Of a stretch of 64,000 bases of DNA, positions 44,671-53,120 are shown in pieces. The notes beneath the pieces are model-generated. The model was not told the origin of the DNA. It made no database searches and saw nothing but the letters and a program-made list of their open reading frames with translations. Position 1 is the first letter of the stretch. Every line of letters starts with the position of its first letter. Source of the DNA: Candidatus Altimarinota bacterium (lineage in GTDB: Bacteria > Patescibacteriota > Gracilibacteria > JAHISY01); the NCBI GenBank assembly GCA_021735425.1, contig JAIPGZ010000001.1:1-64000 (forward strand). The letters are read 5' to 3'. The translations under genes and the position numbers were made by a program.

Positions 44671-44849
44671 AGGGTTTGGAGCATTTGACGATCGAGAAAT
44701 TTCTCGATGTCGCTCTCCCGAATCCGGTAAACCCGTCCGATTTTCGCACCCCGCAGCTTCCCGTCTTTGATGTAATTCAGAATGGTGAAAGGATGCAATT
44801 GTAGTTTTTCACCAGCCTGTTCGGGAGTGAGGATGCGATCTGCTTGCAT
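44667..44849 (-). CDS. Excisionase/MerR-like HTH protein, 60 aa
   Basis: This is a single winged-helix DNA-binding domain of the excisionase (HTH_17) type: LTPEQAGEKLQLHPFTILNY, then DGKLRGAKIGRVYRIRESDI and EKFL. Such proteins are Xis-like or act as small repressors. It heads an operon of four overlapping micro-genes. Its TAAAAT box (44871-44876) ends 21 nt upstream, and AT-rich direct repeats lie further upstream, candidates for its binding sites. No integrase or att site is seen. Confidence 0.85.
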   Translation of the reverse strand: MQADRILTPEQAGEKLQLHPFTILNYIKDGKLRGAKIGRVYRIRESDIEKFLDRQMLQTL

Positions 44850-44870
44850 ATTTGCGTTTGAGGGAGCCGA

Positions 44871-44876
44871 ATTTTA
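44871..44876 (-). promoter_or_regulatory. TAAAAT -10 box of micro-gene operon
   Basis: CGGATAAAAT ends 21 nt before the HTH ATG, so unlike the leaderless genes a short leader is expected. Confidence 0.45.
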
Positions 44877-44939
44877 TCCGATTCCACGCAAGTGAGCAAG
44901 GTTTAGACGAAGGTAACTAAATTGGGAAGAACTAGATGT

Positions 44940-45300
44940 AGTATAGGTAGTTGGGACAGAATTATCAACATTTTAGTCAAGTTAATTAAAAAAGACCCAA
45001 TTTAATCAAATCTAGTTAAATTTAATCAAAGTTTGGGCAGTCCTCGGTGAGTTGAAGCGATGAAATCAAATTTTGTTCAACCACAAGATATTGTAGCACA
45101 AAATGGCTTGAAGAAAACAGTTTTATGATTTTTAAACAAAATTAGAGCAAAGCAAAAAAGCTTGAGGTTGTTTGAAAAAAGTTAAAAAAGCTTAAAGCGA
45201 ATTGGAAAGACTTAAAAACAAGAAGTTTAGGTCAAAGCAACTTTAGGTGAGTTTTTTTATGTTAAAACAATATTTCACAAAAACATGGAACATTGAGCAT
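44940..45300. repeat. AT-rich gene-free region with direct repeats
   Basis: About 500 nt (44877-45357) without a convincing gene, of low GC. AATTTAATCAAA occurs at 44999-45010 and 45019-45030, exactly 20 bp apart. AAAAAAGCTT occurs at 45154-45163 and 45184-45193, exactly 30 bp apart. Related words (AGTTAATTAAA, AGTTAAATTTAA) fill the region. It separates the micro-gene operon from divergent aroC. Confidence 0.55.
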
Positions 45301-45357
45301 GAAACAAGATTAAAATCTTCTTTTTGTAGTAAAATTAAGCCAACTTAAAAATTAAAA

Positions 45358-46416
45358 ATGGCGGGTAACATTTTCGGTAGCGTTCTCAAAATTACGACTT
45401 TTGGCGAAAGTCATGGTGCGGCGCTCGGCTGTGTCCTCGACGGTGTGCCAGCTGGGATTGAGATTTCTGCGAAAGAAATCCAGGTTGACCTTGACCGCCG
45501 GCGACCAGGACAATCCAAAGTTACCACCTCGCGTAAAGAAGGTGACAGGGTTGAGATTTTGTCTGGCGTTTTCGAGGGCAAGACTCTCGGTACGCCGATT
45601 GCCCTCTTGATTCGCAATGAGAATCAGAAATCGGGAGATTACTCCAAAATCAAAAACATTTTTCGTCCGGGTCACGCGGATTTCACTTGGGAAAAGAAAT
45701 TTGGTATCCGTGATTTCCGCGGAGGCGGTCGTTCCTCTGGTCGCGAGACTGTCGCACGAGTCGCGGCGGCGGCGCTTGCGAAGAAGATTTTAGTGAAGAA
45801 GAGGATTCAGGTGCTCGCGCATGCAGAATCGATTGGCTGTGTAGAGGCAGAGGCTTTCGATCCCAAAAATATTCAAAAGAACTCAGTTCGCTGCGCTGAT
45901 TCCTCCGCGGCCAAAGAAATGGAAAAAGTAATTCTCGAGGCGCAGAAGCGGGGAGATTCAGTCGGGGGGATTATCGGCATCATCGTCCGCAACGTGCCAG
46001 CGGGACTCGGTGAGCCAGTTTTTGACAAGACTGAGGCGCTGCTTGCCCGCGCTTTAATGAGCATCGGTGGAGTGAAGGGAATTGAATTCGGAGTTGGTTT
46101 TGCTGCGACGAAATTATTTGGCAGTGAGATGAATGATGAATTAATTTCTTTATGTAAGAAAAAAACTAATCGTGCTGGCGGGATTGCTGGTGGGATTACC
46201 GATGGGGATGAAATTCTCATTCGCCTGGCAGTGAAACCGACGGCCTCGATTTCCATTTCGCAAAACACCGTTGATTCCAAAGGTAAAGCTAAGAAGATTC
46301 AAATTTCTGGTCGCCACGATCCTTGTCTCGTTCCGCGCATTATCCCGGTCGCGGAGGCGATGGTTCAGCTCGTTTTAGCAGACTTATTGCTCGCCGGTAA
46401 GAATGATAAGATTTAG
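45358..46416 (+). CDS. aroC: Chorismate synthase
   Basis: It makes chorismate from EPSP using reduced FMN, the step after AroA. The 352 residues have GESHGAALGCVLDGVPAG, RRPGQSKVTTSRKE, RPGHADFTWEKKFGIRDFRGGGRSS, GGIAGGITDG and RHDPCLVPR. It is full length. Two genes follow closely (3 nt, then a 4-nt overlap), so aroC, the YjdF-like gene and uppP probably form an operon. Confidence 0.96.
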   Translation: MAGNIFGSVLKITTFGESHGAALGCVLDGVPAGIEISAKEIQVDLDRRRPGQSKVTTSRKEGDRVEILSGVFEGKTLGTPIALLIRNENQKSGDYSKIKNIFRPGHADFTWEKKFGIRDFRGGGRSSGRETVARVAAAALAKKILVKKRIQVLAHAESIGCVEAEAFDPKNIQKNSVRCADSSAAKEMEKVILEAQKRGDSVGGIIGIIVRNVPAGLGEPVFDKTEALLARALMSIGGVKGIEFGVGFAATKLFGSEMNDELISLCKKKTNRAGGIAGGITDGDEILIRLAVKPTASISISQNTVDSKGKAKKIQISGRHDPCLVPRIIPVAEAMVQLVLADLLLAGKNDKI

Positions 46417-46419
46417 AGA

Positions 46420-47124
46420 GTGGTTAAGCGCTTTACACTATCGTTGAATTCCGTCATCTCATGGATTCTCAAATTTTTTATGTTGGTGGTATCGGTTTAT
46501 TTTTTTCTGACAGGTGGTTTTTTATCTGGTGGACTTGTTATTTTGGCACTTTTGATTTCGCTGATTCCCGCAATCGTTAATCGCAGTTACGATACTAATT
46601 TGCCTTGGAGTTTAGATTTTTTGTTGACTCTGTGGGTGGCTTTTGCCGTTTTAGGCGAGATTCGTTTTTACAATTCAATTTGGTGGTGGGACGATTTTCT
46701 CCATTTTGGCGGGACAGCAGTTTTAGTTTATCTGGCTTTTGTTTTGGTTTATGCTTTGAATTTCACTAAAAAAATTCGCCTCTCGATCCCTCTCATCGGT
46801 TTTTTTACTTTTTTGTTTGGGGTTGCCTTCGGAGCAATTTGGGAGCTTGCAGAATTTTATTTTTGGCAAACTACTGGGACCGATGCTTTGGGGATGGGGG
46901 TCCCGCCTGATTTTCAGCTTGGTCTTTTCGATACTTTTTCCGATTTGAAGCTCGATTTATTCGGCTCGACCTTAGTCGCACTTTTTGGGATGCATTATGT
47001 CGCTACCCAGCGGCACCTCAAGCTGCGCGAATGGATGCGTCCCTTCGTTAAAATTTTTGGTAAAAAGATTCAGGAGGAAGGAATTAAAATTCGAGAGAAA
47101 TTTTCTAAAAGTAAAAAACGATGA
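46420..47124 (+). CDS. YjdF-like (DUF2238) membrane protein
   Basis: The 234 residues form about six transmembrane helices with the family core WWWDDFLHFGGTAVLVYLAF and GVAFGAIWELAEFYFW, then LGLFDTFSDLKLDLFGS. The conserved Asp, His and Glu suggest a polar membrane site, but no function is established. The start is GTG. The stop overlaps the uppP ATG by 4 nt. Confidence 0.85.
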   Translation: MVKRFTLSLNSVISWILKFFMLVVSVYFFLTGGFLSGGLVILALLISLIPAIVNRSYDTNLPWSLDFLLTLWVAFAVLGEIRFYNSIWWWDDFLHFGGTAVLVYLAFVLVYALNFTKKIRLSIPLIGFFTFLFGVAFGAIWELAEFYFWQTTGTDALGMGVPPDFQLGLFDTFSDLKLDLFGSTLVALFGMHYVATQRHLKLREWMRPFVKIFGKKIQEEGIKIREKFSKSKKR

Positions 47125-47933
47125 ATTTTGCTGAGACGATTTTTCTCGGAATTTTACAAGGTGTCACCGAATTTTTTCCGATTTCATCCAGCGGTCATCT
47201 CGTGCTCGCCGAACATTTTTTCAATTTAGACGTCGCCAATTTGAAATCTTTTGATGTCGTTCTTCACGCTGGGACTTTGCTAGCTTTGCTGATTTTATTT
47301 TGGCGAGAATGGTGGGGAATAGTCATTGGTTTTTGGTCATTGGTCATTGGTGCGTACGATGAGGAGAAACGAAATTCACAGAAACTCTTTTGCCAGCTTG
47401 TTGTTGCGACGCTGCCGGCGGCGGCGGTTGGATTGTTGTTCGATGATTGGATCGATGAAGTGACGCGTGGTGAAAATTTCGCCTCGATTATCGCAGTTTT
47501 TTTTCTCATCGTCGCGGTTGCCCTTTTCCTTGCTGAAAAATTCGGCAAAAAAAATTCCGCAAAAGTTAGCTGGAAAAATGTTTTCCAAATGGGGATTCTC
47601 CAGGCCGCTGCACTTTTGCCAGGAATTTCTCGCTCTGGGGTGACAATCGCGGCGGGCATGTTTGGTGGCTTGAAACGTGAAGTTGCCGCGAAATTTTCTT
47701 TTCTTATGTTGGCGCCAGCGACTGCGGGTGCGGTTGTTTTAATTTCCAAAAAAGTTTTTGATGGCGAATTGAGTTTGCCGCCAATAGAATTTGTCGTCGT
47801 CGGATTCCTAGTTTCTGCGGTCTCGTCATTTTTGTTTGCGAGGCTATTGCTTCGCTTGGTCAAAAAATATTCTCTGATTTGGTTCGCCGCTTATTTGGTT
47901 TTGGCGGCTGCAGTTTTGCTCATGATTCGGTAA
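47121..47933 (+). CDS. uppP: Undecaprenyl-diphosphatase UppP (BacA)
   Basis: It recycles undecaprenyl pyrophosphate, the carrier lipid for wall and glycan synthesis. The 270 residues are all membrane helices, with catalytic LQGVTEFFPISSSGHL and GISRSGVTIAAG. In the loop after the third helix is an in-frame low-complexity word (IVIGFWSLVIGAY, 47319-47353) built on the spacer word TCATTGGT. ATGA overlap with the YjdF-like gene. Confidence 0.95.
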   Translation: MNFAETIFLGILQGVTEFFPISSSGHLVLAEHFFNLDVANLKSFDVVLHAGTLLALLILFWREWWGIVIGFWSLVIGAYDEEKRNSQKLFCQLVVATLPAAAVGLLFDDWIDEVTRGENFASIIAVFFLIVAVALFLAEKFGKKNSAKVSWKNVFQMGILQAAALLPGISRSGVTIAAGMFGGLKREVAAKFSFLMLAPATAGAVVLISKKVFDGELSLPPIEFVVVGFLVSAVSSFLFARLLLRLVKKYSLIWFAAYLVLAAAVLLMIR

Positions 47934-48056
47934 TTTAATCTTCGATTTTTTTGAACCTTATTCGTAAGTTGAAAATTAGATTTTGAAAACTTGGAGACAT
48001 CAAATTGCCGCGCATTTTTTTTATTTTCTCATTTGTTTAAGTTTCGCCGAATCCAG

Positions 48057-48062
48057 TAAAAT
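48057..48062 (+). promoter_or_regulatory. TAAAAT -10 box of comM-like gene
   Basis: CCAGTAAAAT ends 6 nt before the GTG at 48069. Confidence 0.55.
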
Positions 48063-48068
48063 CTTCTC

Positions 48069-49592
48069 GTGCCCGCCAAGATTTTTTCCGCCGCGACTAT
48101 TGGATTGGAGTGTGAGATTATTGAAGTGGAGGCAGACTTGCTGACAGGAAAGTCACTTTTCTTTGTCGTTGGTTTGGGAGATACCGCAGTACAAGAATCT
48201 CGTCATAGAGTGAGGAGCTCGGTGAGAAACTCAGGGTTCTCATTTCATACGGGGAGAGTTACTGTGAATCTTGCTCCGGCCGATTTACTCAAGTCTGGTC
48301 CGAGTTTTGATTTTCCGATTGCGGTGGGGATTCTCGTCGCGAGTAGGCAAATTATTTTTCCTGAAAGCGAAAAATCGATTTTGCTTGGCGAGTTGGCTTT
48401 GGACGGCAAAATGCGTGGGGTGGCAGGGGTGCTTCCAATCGTTTCCGAGGCGAAGAAAAAAGGCTTCAGAAACTTTTTTTTGCCGCACGCGAATGCGAAA
48501 GAAGCTTCCGTGATTGAAGGCGTAAAAATTTTTCCGGTTAGAACTTTGCTCGAATTTATCAAACACTGCTCGGGTTCTACTCTAATCCAGCCACTCGCTA
48601 CGCTTGATGTCACAGATTTAGTCGCAGAAGAGAGTTACGGGATTGATTTGGCACATGTTCGGGGACAGGAGCATGCCAAGAGGGCACTGACTGTCGCGGC
48701 AGCGGGGAGTCATAATTTACTTTTCTCTGGTCCGCCAGGCAGCGGCAAGACAATGTTGGCGAGGGCTTTTCGCACTATTCTGCCGCGGATGTCGGTTGCC
48801 GAGACTCTTGAGGTTTCCAAAATTTATTCTGTCGCGGGTTTGCTGCCGGCTAAAAAACCTTTGATTAATACCAGGCCTTTTCGTGCGGTGCATCACACTG
48901 CGAGCGGAGTCTCCATCGTCGGTGGCGGGCGCAAGGTCGGACCGGGCGAAATTTCACTCGCCCACAAGGGTGTGCTTTTCCTCGACGAGATTGCGGAATT
49001 CCCGACCCAAGTGCTCGAAGTTCTGCGTCAACCGCTCGAAGACGGTCGCATCGCGATTTCGCGTGCCGCTGGTACGGTCGATTTCCCAGCGCGTTTCACT
49101 CTGATCGCAGCGATGAATCCCTGTCCCTGTGGTTTCGCGACTGATGCTGAGCAGACCTGTAAGTGTTCGCCGCGCGAAATTGAACGCTACCAAAAAAAAT
49201 TATCCGGTCCACTACTTGATCGGATTGATCTACATATCGATGTGCCACGGGTCAAATTCGAAAAGTTGGATGCGTCGAGTGAGGGGAATGAATCGTCCGA
49301 ATCGATTCGCGCCAAAGTCCAAGCTGCGCGGGATATGCAAACCGAGCGCTTCAAAAATTTGCATATCCACGCGAATTCCGAAATGAGTAGCGAGCAAACG
49401 AAAAAGTTTTGCGAAGTCGACTCCCAGACAAAAGATTTATTACAGCAGGCGGTTTCTCATTTTCAACTTTCGGCACGGGCTTATTACCGGATTCTCAAAC
49501 TGGCTCGTACGATTGCGGATTTGGAAGGCGTGGAAAAAATTCAGACCAAACATATTGCTGAAGCTTTGCAATATCGTCCCAAGGTTAGTTAA
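48069..49592 (+). CDS. comM: ComM/YifB-family Mg-chelatase-like AAA+ ATPase
   Basis: The 507 residues comprise an N-terminal ChlI-fold domain (VVGLGDTAVQESRHRVRSS), a central AAA+ module with Walker A FSGPPGSGKTML and Walker B GVLFLDEIAEF, NPCPCG with a Cys-rich loop (CPCGF...CKCSP), and the C-terminal helical domain. ComM drives branch migration during natural transformation; with the type IV pilins this fits DNA uptake, an inference. The start is GTG, 6 nt from a -10 box. The stop overlaps that of the convergent TPR gene. Confidence 0.92.
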   Translation: MPAKIFSAATIGLECEIIEVEADLLTGKSLFFVVGLGDTAVQESRHRVRSSVRNSGFSFHTGRVTVNLAPADLLKSGPSFDFPIAVGILVASRQIIFPESEKSILLGELALDGKMRGVAGVLPIVSEAKKKGFRNFFLPHANAKEASVIEGVKIFPVRTLLEFIKHCSGSTLIQPLATLDVTDLVAEESYGIDLAHVRGQEHAKRALTVAAAGSHNLLFSGPPGSGKTMLARAFRTILPRMSVAETLEVSKIYSVAGLLPAKKPLINTRPFRAVHHTASGVSIVGGGRKVGPGEISLAHKGVLFLDEIAEFPTQVLEVLRQPLEDGRIAISRAAGTVDFPARFTLIAAMNPCPCGFATDAEQTCKCSPREIERYQKKLSGPLLDRIDLHIDVPRVKFEKLDASSEGNESSESIRAKVQAARDMQTERFKNLHIHANSEMSSEQTKKFCEVDSQTKDLLQQAVSHFQLSARAYYRILKLARTIADLEGVEKIQTKHIAEALQYRPKVS

Positions 49593-50356
49593 ATTTTTGG
49601 TTCGAGCTCTTTCAATTTTTGTTTTACTTCTTCGTTGTAAGGCGAAAGCTCTAAAATTCTTTCGTAAGTTTTTACGGCAGTTTTTAGATTTTTTCCTAAT
49701 TCATAAGCCTCGGCTAGTGCGAAAAGAAAATCCAAATTGCGGTGGTCTCTTTTGACGGCATTTTTGAAGTTTTCTGCTGCCGCTCTGAAGTCTTTCAATT
49801 TCAAAAACACCTGACCAAGGCTCAACCAGCGGGAAGCTTTGTGGGCGTCAATCCGGATGGCATTTTCATAAGCTTCGCGTGCGAGAGGATATTTATTTTG
49901 CTTATAAAACGCCAGACCAAGATTCCCAAAATGGGAGGCAGTCTTGGGTTCGAGCTCAATAAGTTTTTGGAAAATTAATTCGGCCTTTCGCCATTCTTCT
50001 CGGTGTAAATAAGTTAACCCCAAAAAATTATTAGCTTTGACGCTGTGTTCGTCTAAGGCGAGTATTTGAATCAAAATTTTTTCAGCATCTTTCCACTCCT
50101 CCCGAGAAAAATGGGTATCGGCTTTGCGCATCAAGATTGCGATTTGGCTCAAACTTTCTTGGATTTTGTGGGATTTTTCTTCGAGCGAAATTTGGCTACG
50201 TAAAAGATTTTCTGAACGAGACTCCCGGTTGAGTTTTTGCTGTTCTCTTTCAAATTGTCGTTGCACTTGCTTTGCCAAAATATTTAGTTTGCCACGATGC
50301 GACAAAATACCGAAAATGCCTCCGCTCGCGACGAGAATTAAATAGGGTTGAATCAC
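49589..50356 (-). CDS. Membrane-anchored TPR protein
   Basis: The 255 residues have a short N-terminal hydrophobic segment (about 2-18), a charged coiled coil (about 25-75), then five TPR units (KANNFLGLTYLHREEWRKAE, ASHFGNLGLAFYKQNKYPLA and so on). It is likely a scaffold for a membrane complex; the partner is unknown. It is the last gene of grpE-holB-ricT-TPR, in which each start overlaps the preceding stop by 4 nt. Confidence 0.85.
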   Translation of the reverse strand: MIQPYLILVASGGIFGILSHRGKLNILAKQVQRQFEREQQKLNRESRSENLLRSQISLEEKSHKIQESLSQIAILMRKADTHFSREEWKDAEKILIQILALDEHSVKANNFLGLTYLHREEWRKAELIFQKLIELEPKTASHFGNLGLAFYKQNKYPLAREAYENAIRIDAHKASRWLSLGQVFLKLKDFRAAAENFKNAVKRDHRNLDFLFALAEAYELGKNLKTAVKTYERILELSPYNEEVKQKLKELEPKI

Positions 50357-51168
50357 TTTTTAGATTTTACATCTTTAGCTTCAAAAATTTGGGCACCACC
50401 TTTTTCGAGCCAGACTTTCACGGTTTGATTCAAGATGTCGAGCGAGATTACTTTGCCTTCTCCTTTTTCGGTTTGCACGATTGAGCCCCAGCTCGGTAAA
50501 TTTTTCCGCAATTTTTCATATTCGTCGCGTTCAAAAGCGAGGCAGCAAAATAATTTACCGCAAGGTCCCGAAAGTTTATCGCTACCCTTCATGGCGAGCT
50601 CTTGTGTTTTTACCATTTCCATTGTGATGCTTTTGAATTTTGGAACGACTCCACTTTTGCAACAAAACTCTCGTCCGCAAATTCCAAACCCACCGCAGGC
50701 TTTCGCACGATCGCGCATCCCGAGCTGGGTGAGGTGAATCCGTTTTTGGACCAACCCTGCTAGTTTTGGCACAACCTCCTTGAAGTCGATTCTTTCCTCG
50801 GCCGTAAAAAAGAAATTTAATTCTTCTCCCTCAAAACTCAGTCGCGCTTCCAGAATTTTCATTTTCAGATCTAACTCGAGGATTTTCTCTCGCACTTTTT
50901 CTAAAGCAGCCTCTGCTGTTTCGGCGTTAGTTTCTATTTTTTCCAAATCGGACTTGTTTACTTTGTGTAAAATTTTTCCATCTAAAAAAATTTCATTTGC
51001 CTCTAGTCTCTTCCGATCCAAAAAAATAATTTCTCCGACATGTTTGCCTTCGTCTTTTTTTTCAAAAATTATTTGATCTCCCATCTGCAATTCCAAATCA
51101 TTTTCACTGGAATCTACGAGGATAGCGTCGTCGTAAAGATTTTGGATTCCGACATTCATAATTTTCAA
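50353..51168 (-). CDS. ricT: PSP1-domain protein RicT (YaaT)
   Basis: The 271 residues have the PSP1 core with the cysteine pattern GFGICGREFCCKSG and PCGKLFCCLAFE. In Bacillus, RicT with RicA and RicF carries Fe-S clusters and steers RNase Y processing. It follows holB with a 4-nt overlap, the same gene neighbourhood as in Firmicutes (holB-yaaT). No ricA or ricF is seen in the window. Confidence 0.92.
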   Translation of the reverse strand: MKIMNVGIQNLYDDAILVDSSENDLELQMGDQIIFEKKDEGKHVGEIIFLDRKRLEANEIFLDGKILHKVNKSDLEKIETNAETAEAALEKVREKILELDLKMKILEARLSFEGEELNFFFTAEERIDFKEVVPKLAGLVQKRIHLTQLGMRDRAKACGGFGICGREFCCKSGVVPKFKSITMEMVKTQELAMKGSDKLSGPCGKLFCCLAFERDEYEKLRKNLPSWGSIVQTEKGEGKVISLDILNQTVKVWLEKGGAQIFEAKDVKSKK

Positions 51169-52184
51169 ATTTGAAGTAAAAGATTTTCGACCGCCAGTCT
51201 GGGATTTATATTGCGCTCGATCAATATTTTTGTGGAATTGAGTTGGCGAATCAACCCGACCAGCTTGGCAGGAGTATACCTCGAATTAGCGATTGGTTGT
51301 CGCGCGCGGGTCAGCATGAAGCTGCGCAAAAAGTAAGTGAAGGCCTCCAAAAATTTTTGAACCTCGGTTTTATCGGTGCTTACTTTCTCCGCGAAAGCGA
51401 GTTTTTCCGCGACATTTGGTTTTTCGAGGAGACTTTTTAATTTCTCGAAATATTCTTTGAACTCTCGAAAGACAGTTGGATTTTCCGCCAACCTTTTCGC
51501 GCGAATCGGTTTGCCCATCGAAAAATTAACTACTCGAACTCTCTCAATTTCAGTCAAGCCCGGAAAGTCTCGGAGTAACATTTTGTCGATGGTTGCAGGA
51601 TTGACATTCCCAAAATTCGAAACGCGACAGCGAGAAACAATCGTTGGCAGTAGGAGAGCCGGATTATTACTTGTGAGTAGAAAGGTTGTTTTTGGCGGCG
51701 GCTCTTCGAGAGTTTTTAAGAAAAAATTCGCGCTTTCCCGGTTCATCCTTTCGATGTTGTGGATCACAAAAACATTCCAACCGTCGCTCGTATTATTCAC
51801 CCGGCTCAAAATTTCCCGCAAATCGTCAATGCGAATAATGTCGGTTTTGGCTTTCGGACTTTTGGCGCGACCAGATTGGTTGAAATTAGTTTTTTGCGCG
51901 AGGATATCCCAGTCTTCATTCACACCCTCAATCCAAAGATCGTCTACAGTGGTTAGGTTGGGATGTGAATTCGACCGAATCAGTTTGCAATCTGAGCACT
52001 CGCCGCAAGCTTCAAACTTACAAATCAAAAGTTGCGCGAAAAATTTCGCGGCAGTTAGTTTGCCTACCTCCATTGGTCCTGAGAAAAGGTAAGCGTGGTT
52101 TATTTTGTCGCTCGCCAAATCTTGTTCCAATTCGACGAGACGTTTTTCATTGCCGACATTTCGCCAAGCGAATTTCAAATTCAT
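51165..52184 (-). CDS. holB: DNA polymerase III delta' subunit
   Basis: This is a clamp-loader subunit. The 339 residues show an AAA+ fold with a degenerate P-loop (SGPMEVGKLTAAKFFA), as is usual for delta', the zinc module CKFEACGECSDCKLI, FVIHNIERMNRESANFFLKTLEEPP and the SRC motif VSRCRVSNF. Its ATG overlaps the grpE stop by 4 nt and its stop overlaps ricT. Confidence 0.92.
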   Translation of the reverse strand: MNLKFAWRNVGNEKRLVELEQDLASDKINHAYLFSGPMEVGKLTAAKFFAQLLICKFEACGECSDCKLIRSNSHPNLTTVDDLWIEGVNEDWDILAQKTNFNQSGRAKSPKAKTDIIRIDDLREILSRVNNTSDGWNVFVIHNIERMNRESANFFLKTLEEPPPKTTFLLTSNNPALLLPTIVSRCRVSNFGNVNPATIDKMLLRDFPGLTEIERVRVVNFSMGKPIRAKRLAENPTVFREFKEYFEKLKSLLEKPNVAEKLAFAEKVSTDKTEVQKFLEAFTYFLRSFMLTRARQPIANSRYTPAKLVGLIRQLNSTKILIERNINPRLAVENLLLQI

Positions 52185-52651
52185 TTGCCAACTTTAATTT
52201 TAGCGGCGCGTAAAACTTTGCCATTCAGCTCGTAGCCGTCTTCCAGGATTTCTAAAATTTTCCCATTTTCGCCTTCACCAGTTGCGATGATTTCGTGTCG
52301 ATTCGGATCGCAATCTGATCCAATTTTGGCTTCAATTTTTCGCAAACCCAAATTTGCGAGCGTCGATTCAAACTGTTTTTCAATCGCTGAAATTCCAGTC
52401 GCCCAATCGTCAGATTTCAAATTTTCAGGCAGGTGATTTGCGGCGCGTTTAAAGTTCTCTAAAATTGGTAACAAGGCGGTCAAAATATTCTCACCAGCGA
52501 ATTTTGCAAAATCGATTTTGTCGCGTTCGACCTGCTTTCGAAAATTCTCTAATTCGGCGGCGGTACGCAAATATTTTTCTTCGAAATCAATCTCGTTCTT
52601 CACTGGCGGTGGAGTCGCCTTGTCGTCGGCTGGCGGGTTGGCAGAATTCAT
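52181..52651 (-). CDS. grpE: Nucleotide exchange factor GrpE
   Basis: It is the ADP-release factor for DnaK. The 156 residues comprise a disordered acidic N-terminus, a long dimer helix (KYLRTAAELENFRKQVERDK) and the C-terminal beta domain (SDCDPNRHEIIATGEGENGKI, GYELNGKVLRAAKIKV). No dnaK or dnaJ is adjacent. It is first in grpE-holB-ricT-TPR; a TAAAAT box lies 22 nt upstream (52674-52679). Confidence 0.93.
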   Translation of the reverse strand: MNSANPPADDKATPPPVKNEIDFEEKYLRTAAELENFRKQVERDKIDFAKFAGENILTALLPILENFKRAANHLPENLKSDDWATGISAIEKQFESTLANLGLRKIEAKIGSDCDPNRHEIIATGEGENGKILEILEDGYELNGKVLRAAKIKVGK

Positions 52652-52697
52652 AAAATTAAAATTAAGCCCGAGGATTTTAGCTTAAAAATTAGTTTGC

Positions 52698-52703
52698 TAA
52701 AAT
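52698..52703 (+). promoter_or_regulatory. TAAAAT -10 box of cupin gene
   Basis: GTTTGCTAAAAT ends 6 nt before the GTG start at 52710. It is divergent from the grpE box. Confidence 0.6.
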
Positions 52704-52709
52704 TCAGTA

Positions 52710-53120
52710 GTGCAACCAAAGATTAAACTGAAACCGTGGGGTCGCGAAATCTGGTTTGCGGCGACCAAAAATTACGCTGGCAAAATCCTCGAAGTCAAAA
52801 AAGGGGAGCGGCTATCTCTCCAATTTCACAAAAAAAAGGAAGAGACGCAATTTTTATTTTCGGGCAAAGTTAGGCTGACTTTCGGTCTCAATCCAAAAAA
52901 GTTAAAAAATAAAATTCTGAAAGCCGGCGAGGTTTTTCACATTCCGCCGAAGATGATTCACAGGATTGAGGGTATCGGGCCACTTTCCAAAATCTTCGAA
53001 GTCTCGACTCCGGAGCTGACCGATGTCGTCAAAATTTCGGACGACTATGGGCGGTCGGGTTCTGGGAATAATGAAAAAATGGACCGGAGTTTGGCACGGA
53101 AAATTTCGTCTTCAAAGTAA
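52710..53120 (+). CDS. Cupin, mannose-6-phosphate isomerase type II C-terminal-like
   Basis: The 136-residue single cupin shows KPWGREIWFA, the metal motif GERLSLQFHKKKEETQFLFSG and the second motif GEVFHIPPKMIHRIEG. It matches the isomerase half of ManC-type proteins as a stand-alone domain. It would work with the nucleotidyltransferase at 42.1 kb in sugar activation, an inference. The 3' end overlaps convergent suhB by 9 nt. Confidence 0.82.
   Translation: MQPKIKLKPWGREIWFAATKNYAGKILEVKKGERLSLQFHKKKEETQFLFSGKVRLTFGLNPKKLKNKILKAGEVFHIPPKMIHRIEGIGPLSKIFEVSTPELTDVVKISDDYGRSGSGNNEKMDRSLARKISSSK

Noticed and set aside
44667-44849. HTH gene as part of an integrated element with attachment sites
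   Set aside because: No integrase, no tRNA target and no flanking direct repeats of att type were found nearby.
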